Part shown: positions 51,841-61,304 of the stretch, one piece after another
How the letters are laid out: each line of letters starts with the position of its first letter
Numbering within the stretch: the first letter of the stretch is position 1
Assembly: GCA_025463745.1 (NCBI GenBank)
Contig: JAODBB010000005.1
Location: 59,329-123,328 of the forward strand
Source of the DNA: Subtercola sp.
GTDB taxonomy: Bacteria > Actinomycetota > Actinomycetes > Actinomycetales > Microbacteriaceae
Length of the DNA stretch: 64,000 bases
Direction: 5' to 3'
Made by a program: the position numbers and the translations under genes
The notes under the pieces: generated by a model
Database searches by the model: none
What the model was told of the DNA's origin: nothing
The model's input: only the letters and a program-made list of their open reading frames with translations

Positions 51841-52973
51841 CAGACTCCCTCTCGCAGCGAGAGCTCGTAGGCGTCGAGCCAGGCGAGCTGATCGGTGGTG
51901 AGCGCATGCGGCTCGGCATACACATTGTCGAACATCGATGCCAGCGACGGAGCCTCGAGGGCCAGCGTGCGATGCCGCAGGTCGGCCGCGAAGTCGTTCG
52001 CCTCGGCGACGGTATCGGCGAAGAACTGCTCGGGCGCGCCCTGCGAGCGCAGATAACTCTCGAAACGGATGATCGGATCGCGCGCGACCCAGTACGCCAG
52101 CTGCTCGGGCGTCTGATAACGAGTGGGATCGTCTGACGTGGTGTGCGCACCGATGCGATAGGTCAGCGCCTCGATCATGGCCGGCCCCTCGCCCGAGCGC
52201 GCCTCGTCGAGATGCCTTTTGCTGGCGGCGTAGCTGGCCAGCACATCGTTGCCGTCGATCTGCACGCTCGGGATGCCGAACCCCTGCGCGCGCAAATAAA
52301 GAGGTATGCGCGACTGAGTCGACACCGGCACTGAGATGGCCCAGTGATTGTTCTGCAAGAAGAACACCTGCGGCGTCTGATTCGACGCCGCGAAGACGAA
52401 CGATTCGCTCACATCGCCCTGACTCGTCGATCCGTCGCCGAAGTAGACCATGACTGCGGTGTCGATCTCAGGGTCGCCCGTGCCGACGGCGCCGTCGAAA
52501 GCGACGCCCATCGCGTAGCCGGTGGCGTGCAGGGTCTGCGACCCGATGACGAGCGTGTAGTTGCGAAAATTGCCGTTCTTCGGGTCGTTCGGGTTCCAGC
52601 CGCCCAGGCTGGCACCGCGCATCACGCTCACGATGTCGAGAATGTCGACGCCTCGAACAAGGGCGGCCGCGTGCTCGCGATAGGTCGGAAACAGAACGTC
52701 TTGAGGTCGGGCTGCGCGGGCCGAGCCTACCTGCGCGGCCTCCTGCCCGTGGCTCGGCGGCCAGAGACCCATCTGGCCCTGGCGCTGCAGATTTGTGCAC
52801 TCCTCGTCGAACCGGCGCGTGATCGCCATGTCGCGGTAGAACTGCTGATGGTCACTCGCGGTCAGGTCGGCGAGGTAGGGCAGGTATTGCTCGGCCGCCT
52901 CGTTCGGAGCGAATTTTCCGTCGATCGAAAGAAACTGAACCGCGGGAGTTCGCTCTGCCACTGGCTGCCTCAT
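51840..52973 (-). CDS. bkdA: 2-oxoacid dehydrogenase E1 alpha subunit
   Basis: 377 residues. The thiamine diphosphate motif is FGDGSTSQGDVSESFVFAA (near residues 192-210), then FFLQNNHWAISVP. The substrate loop MGLWPPSHGQEAAQVG and GSQTLHATGYAMGVAF match actinobacterial branched-chain/pyruvate E1 alpha. It catalyses decarboxylation of the 2-oxo acid and reductive acylation of E2. First gene of bkdABC; its leader holds 17-bp direct repeats. Confidence 0.92.
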   Translation of the reverse strand: MRQPVAERTPAVQFLSIDGKFAPNEAAEQYLPYLADLTASDHQQFYRDMAITRRFDEECTNLQRQGQMGLWPPSHGQEAAQVGSARAARPQDVLFPTYREHAAALVRGVDILDIVSVMRGASLGGWNPNDPKNGNFRNYTLVIGSQTLHATGYAMGVAFDGAVGTGDPEIDTAVMVYFGDGSTSQGDVSESFVFAASNQTPQVFFLQNNHWAISVPVSTQSRIPLYLRAQGFGIPSVQIDGNDVLASYAASKRHLDEARSGEGPAMIEALTYRIGAHTTSDDPTRYQTPEQLAYWVARDPIIRFESYLRSQGAPEQFFADTVAEANDFAADLRHRTLALEAPSLASMFDNVYAEPHALTTDQLAWLDAYELSLREGV

Positions 52974-52982
52974 ACTTCTTTC

Positions 52983-53023
52983 GCTGTGCGTGTTTCGGTG
53001 CTGTGCGTGCTTCGGTGCTGTGC
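52983..53023. repeat. 17-bp direct repeats in the E1-E2 operon leader
   Basis: GCTGTGCGTGTTTCGGT (52983-52999), GCTGTGCGTGCTTCGGT (53000-53016) and a partial GCTGTGC. They fill most of the gap between the aminotransferase gene and E1 alpha. They may be a regulator site or a slipped duplication. Confidence 0.75.
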
Positions 53024-53047
53024 ACCGTTCTGAATCCGTGCCAGTTT

Positions 53048-54154
53048 CTAACGTATCGGCTGATGCAGACCGGTCTTTGAGAGGTTCTGAACAATCTCTC
53101 GCGTAGATGACAGGAGTTTCTCCACTGATTCGCGCTCGCCGATCGAGATACGGATTCCGTCGGGGTGAAATGGCCGGGCCATGATTCCGTGGCTGATGAG
53201 AATCGCGGCCGCCTCGTCGGTGAAATCGCCCGTAGGCAGCCAGACGAAGTTGCCCTGCGGGTCGGGCACCCGCCAGCCCTGCTCGGCGAGGCCCTGCACG
53301 ATGGTGGTGCGCAGTGCCGCGATGTGGCCGACGCGTTCGAGAAGCTCGTCTTCGACATCGAGCGAGGCCATAGCGGCGAGCTGGGCGTGGTTGGTGACCG
53401 CCAGGGGAATGCTCGCGCTGCGTGCCGCGTCGATGACACTGACAGGGCCGATGCCGTAACCGATGCGCAGACCGGCCAGCCCGTACGCCTTCGAGAAGGT
53501 ACGCAGCACGACGAGGTTCGGGTACCGCCCGATCAGTTCTTTACCGTCTACCGCGTCGGGATCGGTGACGAACTCGGTATATGCCTCATCGAGAATGACG
53601 AGCAGATCTCGCGGCAGTTGCGCCATGAACTCGGCGAACTCGGCCTTGGTCACGATGGTGCTGGTGGGATTGTTCGGCGTGCAGACGATGACGAGCCGGG
53701 TTCGATCGGTGACCGCAGCCGCCATCGCCGCAAGGTCATGCCGGTGGTCGGGCAGATTGGGCACCTGGATGCTCGTGGCCCCGCTCATCGGCGGCAAGAG
53801 CGGGTACGCCTCGAACGACCGCCACGAATAGACGACTTCGTCGCCCGCGCCCGCCGCCGCGATGACGAGCTGGGCCAGCAACGAGACCGATCCGGCACCG
53901 ACGATGACTTGCTCGAGTGCGACGCCGAACCGCTCGGCCAGCCGGGCCGAGAGTTCGGGAGCGAACCCGTTCGGGTAGCGGTGCAGTGTCTCGGCGGCTT
54001 CGTTCGCGGCGGCGAGCACACCCGGAAGCGGTGGAAAAGGATTCTCGTTCGACGACAGCTTGAACCCACCCTCGACCGCCTTGCCCTGCCGGTAGGGAGG
54101 GAGGGCCATGATCTCTGGGCGCAGCTTGATCGGGGGTGAGTCGGGCGCGGTCAT
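53048..54154 (-). CDS. pat: HisC-type aminotransferase, probable aromatic amino acid aminotransferase
   Basis: 368 residues of the class I PLP fold. [16 protein letters not shown] opens the domain, ITCTPNNPT-type [13 protein letters not shown] and [11 protein letters not shown] (cofactor Asp and Tyr) follow, and [18 protein letters not shown] carries the Schiff-base Lys; the Arg for the carboxylate is in IRISIGER. The closest group by pattern is Pat/HisC2 of actinobacteria, acting on phenylalanine and related 2-oxo acids. It precedes the E1-E2 genes, which suits amino-acid breakdown, but a histidine-biosynthetic role cannot be excluded. Confidence 0.85.
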   Translation of the reverse strand: MTAPDSPPIKLRPEIMALPPYRQGKAVEGGFKLSSNENPFPPLPGVLAAANEAAETLHRYPNGFAPELSARLAERFGVALEQVIVGAGSVSLLAQLVIAAAGAGDEVVYSWRSFEAYPLLPPMSGATSIQVPNLPDHRHDLAAMAAAVTDRTRLVIVCTPNNPTSTIVTKAEFAEFMAQLPRDLLVILDEAYTEFVTDPDAVDGKELIGRYPNLVVLRTFSKAYGLAGLRIGYGIGPVSVIDAARSASIPLAVTNHAQLAAMASLDVEDELLERVGHIAALRTTIVQGLAEQGWRVPDPQGNFVWLPTGDFTDEAAAILISHGIMARPFHPDGIRISIGERESVEKLLSSTREIVQNLSKTGLHQPIR

Positions 54155-54271
54155 CCGGTCATCTTATTTCACCCGGCTGCACGGTTCGAAGTGATCGGCC
54201 GCTGGCCCTGCACGGCTGACCCCCTGTCAAGGGATTGCCCCGATTTCGGCGACCCAATTCAATGGTGCTCA

Positions 54272-54291
54272 GCCGCACTGATCAGTGCGGC
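54272..54291. promoter_or_regulatory. perfect 20-bp palindrome
   Basis: GCCGCACTGATCAGTGCGGC is a perfect dyad without spacer in the 235-base interval between the divergent aminotransferase and HEAT-GT4 genes. Its length and symmetry suit a dimeric repressor site; as RNA it would also fold. No adjacent regulator gene identifies the binder. Confidence 0.65.
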
Positions 54292-54389
54292 CCCGAAACC
54301 GGGCCTGAGCTTCGCGGCGTGAGCAAGCCACGGCGGCGAGTGCTCCGAACACCTGAAATCGCGTGTGCCAATGCTTTGGTGACGTCGCG

Positions 54390-56990
54390 ATGACGAACGA
54401 CGACCGCTTCGGCGCGCTCGACCACACGATTCGAGGCACACCCAGCATGACCATCCACTCCTCGCCACAGCAGCAGAGCGCACTAGCAGACCTGCACACG
54501 ACGCCGTTCATCGTCGATGCGATGCGTGCCGCTGAGCGTTTCGCCGACTCGGTCGACCGTTTCGGCGACGGTTCGGTCGCCGGTCTGCTCGCGATGGTCA
54601 ACGACCCCTCAGACACGGTGTCGGGCATCGCGGCCATCCATGCACTGGCCCGAATATTCGACGACTCGGCTGAGATCGCCCTCTCAGACCTGCTCTCAGA
54701 CGATCGTGCCTTCGTACGGGAGCACGCGGCCTGGGCCATGGCCCAGCGTCTGCCGCGGCTCGACGCCATCGCTCGGCTCGTCGGAGCCGTTCGCGACGGC
54801 GGATTCACCGGTGCGCTGGCCCAGTCGACACTGCAGCACTGGGCCGCGACGGCGCCCGACCATGTGGCGCTGACTCTCGAGGGCGCGTTGGTTGCTGGGT
54901 GGGGTCCCGGTGCCGGGTCGGCGTCAGTGCGCGGCGAAGCGGATGCAGACGGGTCTCGTGCACGGTTGGCAGAGACGCTGGGCCTCGTCTCCGGCCGGGT
55001 CGCCGGTCGAGTACTGGTGGCTCTCGCCACAGACGAGCACGAAGACGTCACCGTGCGCTGTGCCGCGCTGGCCGCTCTCGGGGATCGCACGACCGATAAC
55101 GCCGCGCTGCGCACGGTGCAGCGGTACGTCGACGAACCGGGCGCGCTCGGCGACGTCGCGCGACTCGCTGCGTACGACATCGAGCTCTGGCTGAACCCGC
55201 CAGAGCGTGCGCGTTCCACTGGCGGTCACGAATCCGTAGACCCTCAACGGCGGCTCACGGTGGCGCAACTTTTTCTGCACGCCGACATCGATCGCGAGCT
55301 GACACAATCGGGCGCCGGCGACAACGGCGGTATTGCCACCTTGCTCGTTCGACTCGGTGACGCCCTCGTCGCGAGTCCGCAGATCGCCCGGGTCATCACC
55401 ATGTCGCGAGGTTCGGCCGCTGCTGCGCTTGCCGCGCTGCCCGATGCAGCTGAAACGGGCGGCGGCGCAAGCACAGGCTTCGGCGGTGGAGCAGGTGGCG
55501 GCACGAGCATCGGAGCCGGCGGCGCCGTCGGCACGAGCATCGGAGCCGGTGCCGGTGCCGGTGCCGGTGCGATCAATGCTCAAGACTCGAGCTTCAGCAT
55601 CATTGGCAGCGGCAGCAGCAATGGCACCACCGGTAGCGGCGCCGGCCGCGCCCAGCCGCACCACGTGTTCGCGCCGATTCCGCTGCTCGCCGCACCACTG
55701 CCCTCAGCGCGCGCGTGGCCGGCGAGAGTGGCAGCCGAGAGAGGCATCCGCCGCGCACTTCTCGCGCTCGGGCCCGTGGATGTTCTGCACCTGCGCATGG
55801 CCGATGTAGGAAGCCTTGCGGCGGCGACGGTCGCAACGCGACTGGGCATTCCGGTCGTCTTCACTCTGGCGCCAGACCCGCACGCGGTGATCCACGCACT
55901 TGACATGGCCGGAACCCTGACCCGAGGCACATTCGGCGACGCTGATGCGCGCGAGCACTATTGGTACCGGTCGCACCTGGTGGCGCAGCTGGCTGCACAG
56001 GCTGACCAGAAGGTGCTGTTCCCTCGCCCCGACCTGGCGGGCGACCTCGAAGGGCTGCTCGGCATCGACATCGCGGCCGACGCGGGCCGCTACACCGTCG
56101 TACCAGAGGGCATCGACGTCTCGGTGGTCACCGAGGCGCTCGCCGAGGCCCAGTACGAAGCCCGAGGCGAAGCCCCGTGCAAAGCCCCGGGCGAATCCAC
56201 CCCCGCACCCGCGCCGCACACCGAACTACGTACCGGCCGAACCGGCCGCGACGCGTTCGCCGCCCTCGACGCACTGCTGACCGGCCTGCCTGCTGCCCGG
56301 CGCGGCCTTCCGCTGGCCATCAGCGTGGGCCGGCTGCACCCGGTGAAAGGCATGGCGACCATCGTGGAGTCGTGGGCAAGCGACGCCGTGCTGCGCTCGA
56401 CGTGCAACCTGCTCATCGTCGGCGGAGATCTGCGCGACCCGTCGACAGACGAACGCGGTCAACTCGACCGAATCGAGAAGACCCTCACCCAGCATCCGGA
56501 TGCCCGGGCAGGCCTGCTGCTCGCCGGCCATCGCCCGAATGACGTGGTGGCGCGCTGGCTCGCCGCGGTGCGCTTCGGGCGCCCGGCGTTGAGTGCCCCC
56601 GGCGGCATCTACGTGTGCGGAAGTGTCAAGGAGGAGTTCGGAATCGCGCTGCTCGAGGCGATGGCAACCGGCCTGGTGGTTATCGCCCCGAACGGCGGCG
56701 GGCCGGCCACGTACGTCGCCGACGGCACCACCGGGTTCTTGGTCGACACGCGAACCACGGCAGGAGTGCGGCGCGGCATGCACGACGCCCTCGCGCTCGC
56801 TGGCGTGAATCCATTGCTCGAACTCGGCACCGACACTGCTCGCGTCGAACAGGCACAAGCCCTCGTTCGCGACCGGTTCACTATCGGCGCCATGGCGAGC
56901 GCTCTCGCAGACGTCTACCGAACAGCAGCCGCGCAGCACACGCCGGTGCACACGCACTTCTCTGCACTGGCGAACGGTACCGAGTCGTGA
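54390..56990 (+). CDS. HEAT-repeat protein fused to a GT4 glycosyltransferase
   Basis: 866 residues from the ATG at 54390 (a GTG at 54363 and an ATG at 54447 are alternatives). Residues ~40-280 hold HEAT-like helical repeats (SDTVSGIAAIHALARIFDD, DRAFVREHAAWAMAQ, DVTVRCAALAALGD). A Gly/Ala/Ser-rich stretch follows (residues ~380-450), then a GT-B transferase. Its C-terminal half has ISVGRLHPVKGMATIVESW, LLIVGGDLRDPST and the donor-binding VKEEFGIALLEAMATG (E-x7-E). It should transfer a sugar from a nucleotide donor. The start of the GT1 gene overlaps its stop by four bases. Acceptor unknown; the HEAT part may bind a partner protein. Confidence 0.82.
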   Translation: MTNDDRFGALDHTIRGTPSMTIHSSPQQQSALADLHTTPFIVDAMRAAERFADSVDRFGDGSVAGLLAMVNDPSDTVSGIAAIHALARIFDDSAEIALSDLLSDDRAFVREHAAWAMAQRLPRLDAIARLVGAVRDGGFTGALAQSTLQHWAATAPDHVALTLEGALVAGWGPGAGSASVRGEADADGSRARLAETLGLVSGRVAGRVLVALATDEHEDVTVRCAALAALGDRTTDNAALRTVQRYVDEPGALGDVARLAAYDIELWLNPPERARSTGGHESVDPQRRLTVAQLFLHADIDRELTQSGAGDNGGIATLLVRLGDALVASPQIARVITMSRGSAAAALAALPDAAETGGGASTGFGGGAGGGTSIGAGGAVGTSIGAGAGAGAGAINAQDSSFSIIGSGSSNGTTGSGAGRAQPHHVFAPIPLLAAPLPSARAWPARVAAERGIRRALLALGPVDVLHLRMADVGSLAAATVATRLGIPVVFTLAPDPHAVIHALDMAGTLTRGTFGDADAREHYWYRSHLVAQLAAQADQKVLFPRPDLAGDLEGLLGIDIAADAGRYTVVPEGIDVSVVTEALAEAQYEARGEAPCKAPGESTPAPAPHTELRTGRTGRDAFAALDALLTGLPAARRGLPLAISVGRLHPVKGMATIVESWASDAVLRSTCNLLIVGGDLRDPSTDERGQLDRIEKTLTQHPDARAGLLLAGHRPNDVVARWLAAVRFGRPALSAPGGIYVCGSVKEEFGIALLEAMATGLVVIAPNGGGPATYVADGTTGFLVDTRTTAGVRRGMHDALALAGVNPLLELGTDTARVEQAQALVRDRFTIGAMASALADVYRTAAAQHTPVHTHFSALANGTES

Positions 56991-58450
56991 CGCTGCTGGT
57001 CATCAGCCCCGACTACGCCTCACACCTGCTGCCCCTGGCGACCCTCGCGACAGCGTGGCGCGACGCCGGCGAGCGCGTGGTCGTCGCCACGGGCCCTGCA
57101 ACGGCATCGATCGTCGACAGCTTCGGGTATTCACGGATAAACCTCCAATTAGGTCGGGGATCGAACCCGGGCGTCATTCGCGCCGACGAACAGCCCAAAG
57201 GTGAAGATGACGCCCTTCGAGGGTTCTTCGATGCGACCCGTGTGGGAATGATCGAGACCCTACGATTCCAGGCCGAGGCTCGCAGCACCGACCTTTTGTT
57301 CGATCCTGTGGAGAACGCGCGCCGAGTTCAGGCTGTGGTGAACGAGGTCGCGCCCGACCAGATCCTCGTGGATCACCTCGCGTTCGGGGCACGACTGGGG
57401 CTGCGCGCCGCAGGCATCGCGTACGCCGACGTTGTAATCGGGCATCCGTCGGCCCTGCCTGTCGGAGACGAGGTGTACGGGCATCCACCCGCCTGGCCGA
57501 AAGCCTTCAGCCCCTCGCCCAGCGACGTCGCCCAACTTCGAAGCGTCAACGAAAAGATACGCGACGAGTTCACTCGACAATGGAATGCCGCGCTCGCCGA
57601 ACTGAATGACAGCCTGCCGCCCTCTCTCGACGCCTTCGCCGAGGTGGGCGACCTGCTGTTGCTGAACTACCCGGAGGCTCTGCACGATCCTGAGCGCACG
57701 GCCCTGCTTTCGCCGCACGTCTTTTTGGGCTCGGCCGTGCGCGCCGAAGCGTTCGATCGCGAAGTCGACGAATGGCTCATGCACGAGAGCTCGCCGCTCG
57801 TCTACGTGAGCTTCGGCAGCTTTCTCTCAGAACGCACCGACGTGCTGCTGCGGGTAGTGGATGCTCTGCGCGACCTGCCCGTGCGTGTCGCACTCGCGAT
57901 CGGCAGCTCCGACCCCGTCGCATTCGCAGATGTGCCACGGGGGTGGCTCGTGCGCGCCTACCTGCCTCAGGTGACGCTGCTGCAACACGCTCAGCTCGCG
58001 GTGACGCACGGCGGCAACAACAGTGTGACCGAGGCGGCGAGCGCGGGTGTTCCGATGCTGGTGCTGCCGTTTTCGACCGACCAGTTCGCCGGGGCGCAGG
58101 CCGTCGAGGTCTGCGGGCTCGGTGAGGCGCTCGACCCGAACACCGCGACGGCGACCGAGCTGAGGGAGGCGATCGTGCGTATTCTGAGCGGACTCGCGCC
58201 GGCGGTGGCGCGGGCGCTGGGGGCCACGCTGCGGTTCAGCCCCGGGCCTGCGCGGGCGTACGCGTTCGTGACAGGTGCGGACGGCTGGACTCGGGCGGCT
58301 TCGGAGCCGGAGGCGGAGGCGGGGTTACGGTTGGGGCAGGAGCAGGCGTCGGGGCCGGAGCCGGGATCAGGGTTACCGTCGGGGTCGGAGTCGGGCCTGG
58401 AGCAAGGGCCCACGATCGGCACTATGCCGCCCACCGCACACCTGCCATAG
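56987..58450 (+). CDS. GT1-family glycosyltransferase (MGT/UGT-like)
   Basis: 487 residues from GTG, sharing GTGA with the preceding stop. LLVISPDYASHLLPLATLATAW at the N-terminus has the His of GT1 enzymes, VYVSFGSFLSER starts the donor half, and the signature THGGNNSVTEAASAGVPMLV with LPFSTDQFAGAQAVEV binds the nucleotide sugar. Such enzymes glycosylate small lipophilic molecules or lipids. The last ~55 residues are a Gly/Glu/Ser-rich repeat tail of low complexity. Coupling to the HEAT-GT4 gene suggests two successive sugar additions. Confidence 0.86.
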   Translation: MTLLVISPDYASHLLPLATLATAWRDAGERVVVATGPATASIVDSFGYSRINLQLGRGSNPGVIRADEQPKGEDDALRGFFDATRVGMIETLRFQAEARSTDLLFDPVENARRVQAVVNEVAPDQILVDHLAFGARLGLRAAGIAYADVVIGHPSALPVGDEVYGHPPAWPKAFSPSPSDVAQLRSVNEKIRDEFTRQWNAALAELNDSLPPSLDAFAEVGDLLLLNYPEALHDPERTALLSPHVFLGSAVRAEAFDREVDEWLMHESSPLVYVSFGSFLSERTDVLLRVVDALRDLPVRVALAIGSSDPVAFADVPRGWLVRAYLPQVTLLQHAQLAVTHGGNNSVTEAASAGVPMLVLPFSTDQFAGAQAVEVCGLGEALDPNTATATELREAIVRILSGLAPAVARALGATLRFSPGPARAYAFVTGADGWTRAASEPEAEAGLRLGQEQASGPEPGSGLPSGSESGLEQGPTIGTMPPTAHLP

Positions 58451-58457
58451 TTGAGCC

Positions 58458-58871
58458 ATGGCCCGCTTTCTCGTCTCCCTCGTCACCAACGCCGTCGCGC
58501 TCTGGCTCACGACTCTGATCGTCACGGGCGTCACGCTGGTTCCCTACGCCGACAACGACTTCGCCCGCGTGGTGACGTTGCTGTTCGTCGCGCTGGTCTT
58601 CGGCATCGTCAACGGCATCATCGGCACCGCGATACGCGTCGTGGCGTTTCCGCTGTACATTCTGACGCTCGGCCTGATCTCGCTGATCGTCAACGCGTTT
58701 CTGCTCGAGCTGGCCAGCTGGGTGACCGGATGGTTCGGGTTCGGCCTGAAGGTCGACAGTTTCTTCTGGGCGGCCATTCTCGGCGCCCTCGTTCTGGCGA
58801 TTCTGAGCGCCATCATCGGCGCCATTCTCAAGGCCGTCTTCCGCGTCGGTCGCTCGAGCGGCCGCCGGTAG
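58458..58871 (+). CDS. phage-holin-like membrane protein (Phage_holin_4_2/DUF360)
   Basis: 137 residues and four spans. LVTNAVALWLTTLIVTGVTL, ALVFGIVNGIIGTAIRVVAF, LGLISLIVNAFLLELASW and WAAILGALVLAILSAIIGAI follow the DUF360 plan, a common chromosomal membrane family despite the holin name. It ends in a basic tail. No phage genes are near. It lies seven bases after the GT1 stop. Confidence 0.88.
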   Translation: MARFLVSLVTNAVALWLTTLIVTGVTLVPYADNDFARVVTLLFVALVFGIVNGIIGTAIRVVAFPLYILTLGLISLIVNAFLLELASWVTGWFGFGLKVDSFFWAAILGALVLAILSAIIGAILKAVFRVGRSSGRR

Positions 58872-58906
58872 CTGTACGCCTCCCACGCCGTGTGCTCGAA
58901 AACGTA

Positions 58907-58957
58907 GGAGAATTCGACCCTGTAAGGGCTATACCCGGCCACCGTGTCGAAATCTCC
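58907..58957. repeat. hairpin repeat family 1, copy 2
   Basis: GGAGAaTTCGAC (58907-58918) pairs with GTCGAAaTCTCC (58946-58957), with GGG-CTATA-CCC at the tip. It shares the 3' half of copy 1 (GTCGAAATCTCCGCCGTTT) almost exactly. Confidence 0.8.
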
Positions 58958-59083
58958 GCCGTTTCGCCGCACTCAGCGCTGCCGCATCCAGCGCAGCGCC
59001 GCCGCGCCAAGCCATGCGCCGCCGGCGTGCTGGCTCGGTGGGCGTAGCCAATGGGCCGCCTCCGCACAAAATAGACTGAGAGC

Positions 59084-59845
59084 ATGCCCTCCCCCACGCG
59101 ACCCTCGCCGAACGACGGCGTGTTTCGGGTGAGCATGGTGTGCACCGGCAACATCTGCCGCTCACCCATGGCCGAGGTCGTGTTGCGCGATCTCGTGCGC
59201 CGGGGCGGGCTCGACGACCGCATCGCCGTCACGTCTGCGGGCACCGGCGACTGGCACGTGGGCGAGAAGGCCGACCCGCGCACGATCGAGGCGCTGCACA
59301 AGCGCGGCTACGACGGGCAATCGCATCGGGCGCGGCAATTCGATCCGTCATGGTTCGACGATCTCGACCTCGTGGTTGTGCTCGATCGCAGCCACGAGCG
59401 AGTCGTTCGGGCCTGGGCGCAGACCGATGCCGATCGCTCGAAGATCCGGCTGCTGGCGAGCTTCGACCCCGACGCCGGCGGAGTGCTCGACGTTCCCGAC
59501 CCCTACTATGCCGACAGCGCGATGTTCGACGAGGTGCTCGGCTCGATCGAGCGCAGCTGCCGCGCACTGTATGCCCAGCTCGAGCCTGCGTTGCGCCATA
59601 ACGAGGCCCCGGGCATCCTGCAGCCGCAGGCAACCGAGGCCGTAGCCGTGGCCGTAGCCCCAGCGCCAGCCGTAACTGCAGCCCCGGCTGCGATTTCACC
59701 CCCGGCCCCAGCCTCAGCCCCGGCGGCGGCCTCAACCCCGGCCCCGGCGGCGCACCCCTCTCACCTCGCGCAGACCCCTCAGTCATCGCAGCCCCCTCTG
59801 CCCACACCGACCGCCCGCCCCGGCGAAACCAGTCTCGGAGCCTAG
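59084..59845 (+). CDS. low-molecular-weight protein tyrosine phosphatase with a long Pro/Ala tail
   Basis: 253 residues. The catalytic loop is VCTGNICRSPMAE (Cys and Arg of CxxxxxR) at residue ~20. SAGTGDWHVGEKADPRTIEAL and the general-acid loop DVPDPYYADS complete the active site. The domain ends near residue 165 as usual. An extra 85 residues of Ala/Pro repeats (AVAPAPAVTAAPAAISPPAP) follow, an uncommon extension. It should dephosphorylate Tyr or Arg on proteins. It lies four bases before purB. Confidence 0.9.
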   Translation: MPSPTRPSPNDGVFRVSMVCTGNICRSPMAEVVLRDLVRRGGLDDRIAVTSAGTGDWHVGEKADPRTIEALHKRGYDGQSHRARQFDPSWFDDLDLVVVLDRSHERVVRAWAQTDADRSKIRLLASFDPDAGGVLDVPDPYYADSAMFDEVLGSIERSCRALYAQLEPALRHNEAPGILQPQATEAVAVAVAPAPAVTAAPAAISPPAPASAPAAASTPAPAAHPSHLAQTPQSSQPPLPTPTARPGETSLGA

Positions 59846-59849
59846 AACC

Positions 59850-61229
59850 ATGTCGCTGCCCCCCCAACCGCTCAGCCCGCTCGACGGCCGCTACCGCCCC
59901 GCCGTCAGCGCTCTCGGCGAGTACCTTTCTGAAGCGGGGCTCAACCGCGCCCGAGTGCAGGTCGAGGTCGAGTGGCTCATCTACCTCACCGGGCAGTCAT
60001 TTGCCGGTTCGGCGCCGCTGACCGAGCAGCAGATTCGCAGCCTGCGGCACCTCGCCTCGTCGTTCGGGCAAGCCGAGATCGACGAGCTCGCCGCGCTCGA
60101 GGCAGTGACGCGGCACGACGTGAAGGCCGTCGAGTACCTCGTGCGCAACCGGCTCGAGACGCTCGGTCTGACTGAGGTCGCCGAGCTGACGCACTTCGCG
60201 GCGACCAGCGAAGACATCAACAACCTCTCGTACGCACTGACGATTCGCGAGGCGGTGACGGGCGTGTGGATGCCCGCCCTCACCCTCGTCATCGAAGAAC
60301 TGCGGCGGCAGGCCGTGCTCTACCGCGACGAGCCGATGCTGGCGCGCACCCACGGCCAGCCCGCGACGCCCACCACCATGGGCAAAGAGCTCGCGGTGTT
60401 CGTGTACCGGCTCGAGCGCATCGTGGCGCAGATTTCGTCTACGCAATATTTGGCGAAGTTCAGCGGCGCGACCGGAACCTTCGCCGCGCACCTCGCGGCT
60501 GACGCATCGCTCGACTGGCCGGGCATCTCGTCGGAGTTCGTGACGTCGCTCGGGCTCACCTGGAACCCGCTCACCACGCAGATCGAGTCGCACGACTGGC
60601 AGGCCGAGCTGTACTCGCGCATCGCGCATGCCAACCGTGTGCTGCACAACCTGTGCACCGACATCTGGACCTACATCTCGCTCGGCTACTTCACCCAGAT
60701 TCCGGTGGAGGGCGCGACCGGGTCATCGACAATGCCGCACAAGATCAACCCGATTCGCTTCGAGAACGCCGAGGCGAACCTCGAGCTGTCGAGCGCCCTG
60801 CTGGATTCGTTGTCGCAGACGCTCGTCACGTCGCGGTTGCAGCGCGACCTCACCGATTCGAGCACCCAGCGCAACATCGGAGTAGCTCTGGGGCATTCGC
60901 TGCTGGCGCTCGACAACATCCGCGGCGGGCTCGGCTCGATCTCGCTCAACACCGCTCTGCTGGCCGCCGACCTCAACGAGAACTGGGAGATTCTGGGCGA
61001 GGCCATCCAGACCGTCGTTCGTGCCGAGATAACGGCGGGCCGCAGCTCCATCACCGACCCGTACGCGCTGCTCAAAGACCTCACCCGGGGCAAGAAGATC
61101 GGCCAGGCCGACCTCGTCGCGTTCGTCTCAGCGCTCGACATCGGCGACGAGGCCAAGGCGCGCCTGATCGCGCTGACGCCTTCGACGTACACGGGGCTCG
61201 CGGGCTCGCTCGTGGACTACATTCTGTAG
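59850..61229 (+). CDS. purB: adenylosuccinate lyase
   Basis: 459 residues. The fumarase/aspartase signature GSSTMPHKINPIRFENAEAN carries the flexible catalytic loop. HDVKAVEYLVRNRL, FAATSEDINNLSYAL and LARTHGQPATPTTMGKELAV contain the other active-site residues. It cleaves SAICAR and adenylosuccinate, releasing fumarate, in purine synthesis. The C-terminus is normal (TGLAGSLVDYIL). It follows the phosphatase by four bases and is followed by the hairpin repeats. Confidence 0.95.
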   Translation: MSLPPQPLSPLDGRYRPAVSALGEYLSEAGLNRARVQVEVEWLIYLTGQSFAGSAPLTEQQIRSLRHLASSFGQAEIDELAALEAVTRHDVKAVEYLVRNRLETLGLTEVAELTHFAATSEDINNLSYALTIREAVTGVWMPALTLVIEELRRQAVLYRDEPMLARTHGQPATPTTMGKELAVFVYRLERIVAQISSTQYLAKFSGATGTFAAHLAADASLDWPGISSEFVTSLGLTWNPLTTQIESHDWQAELYSRIAHANRVLHNLCTDIWTYISLGYFTQIPVEGATGSSTMPHKINPIRFENAEANLELSSALLDSLSQTLVTSRLQRDLTDSSTQRNIGVALGHSLLALDNIRGGLGSISLNTALLAADLNENWEILGEAIQTVVRAEITAGRSSITDPYALLKDLTRGKKIGQADLVAFVSALDIGDEAKARLIALTPSTYTGLAGSLVDYIL

Positions 61230-61304
61230 CTGCGGGCCTGCGGTGCCACTGGGCGACGTTGGTCTGTGCCGATGCCCGAGGCCGCGGCAGGCGGGCGAAA
61301 CAGA

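Noticed and set aside
58458..58871. Holin-like gene as a sign of a prophage
   Set aside because: DUF360/Phage_holin_4_2 proteins are common chromosomal membrane proteins, and no integrase, capsid, terminase or lysin genes are nearby.
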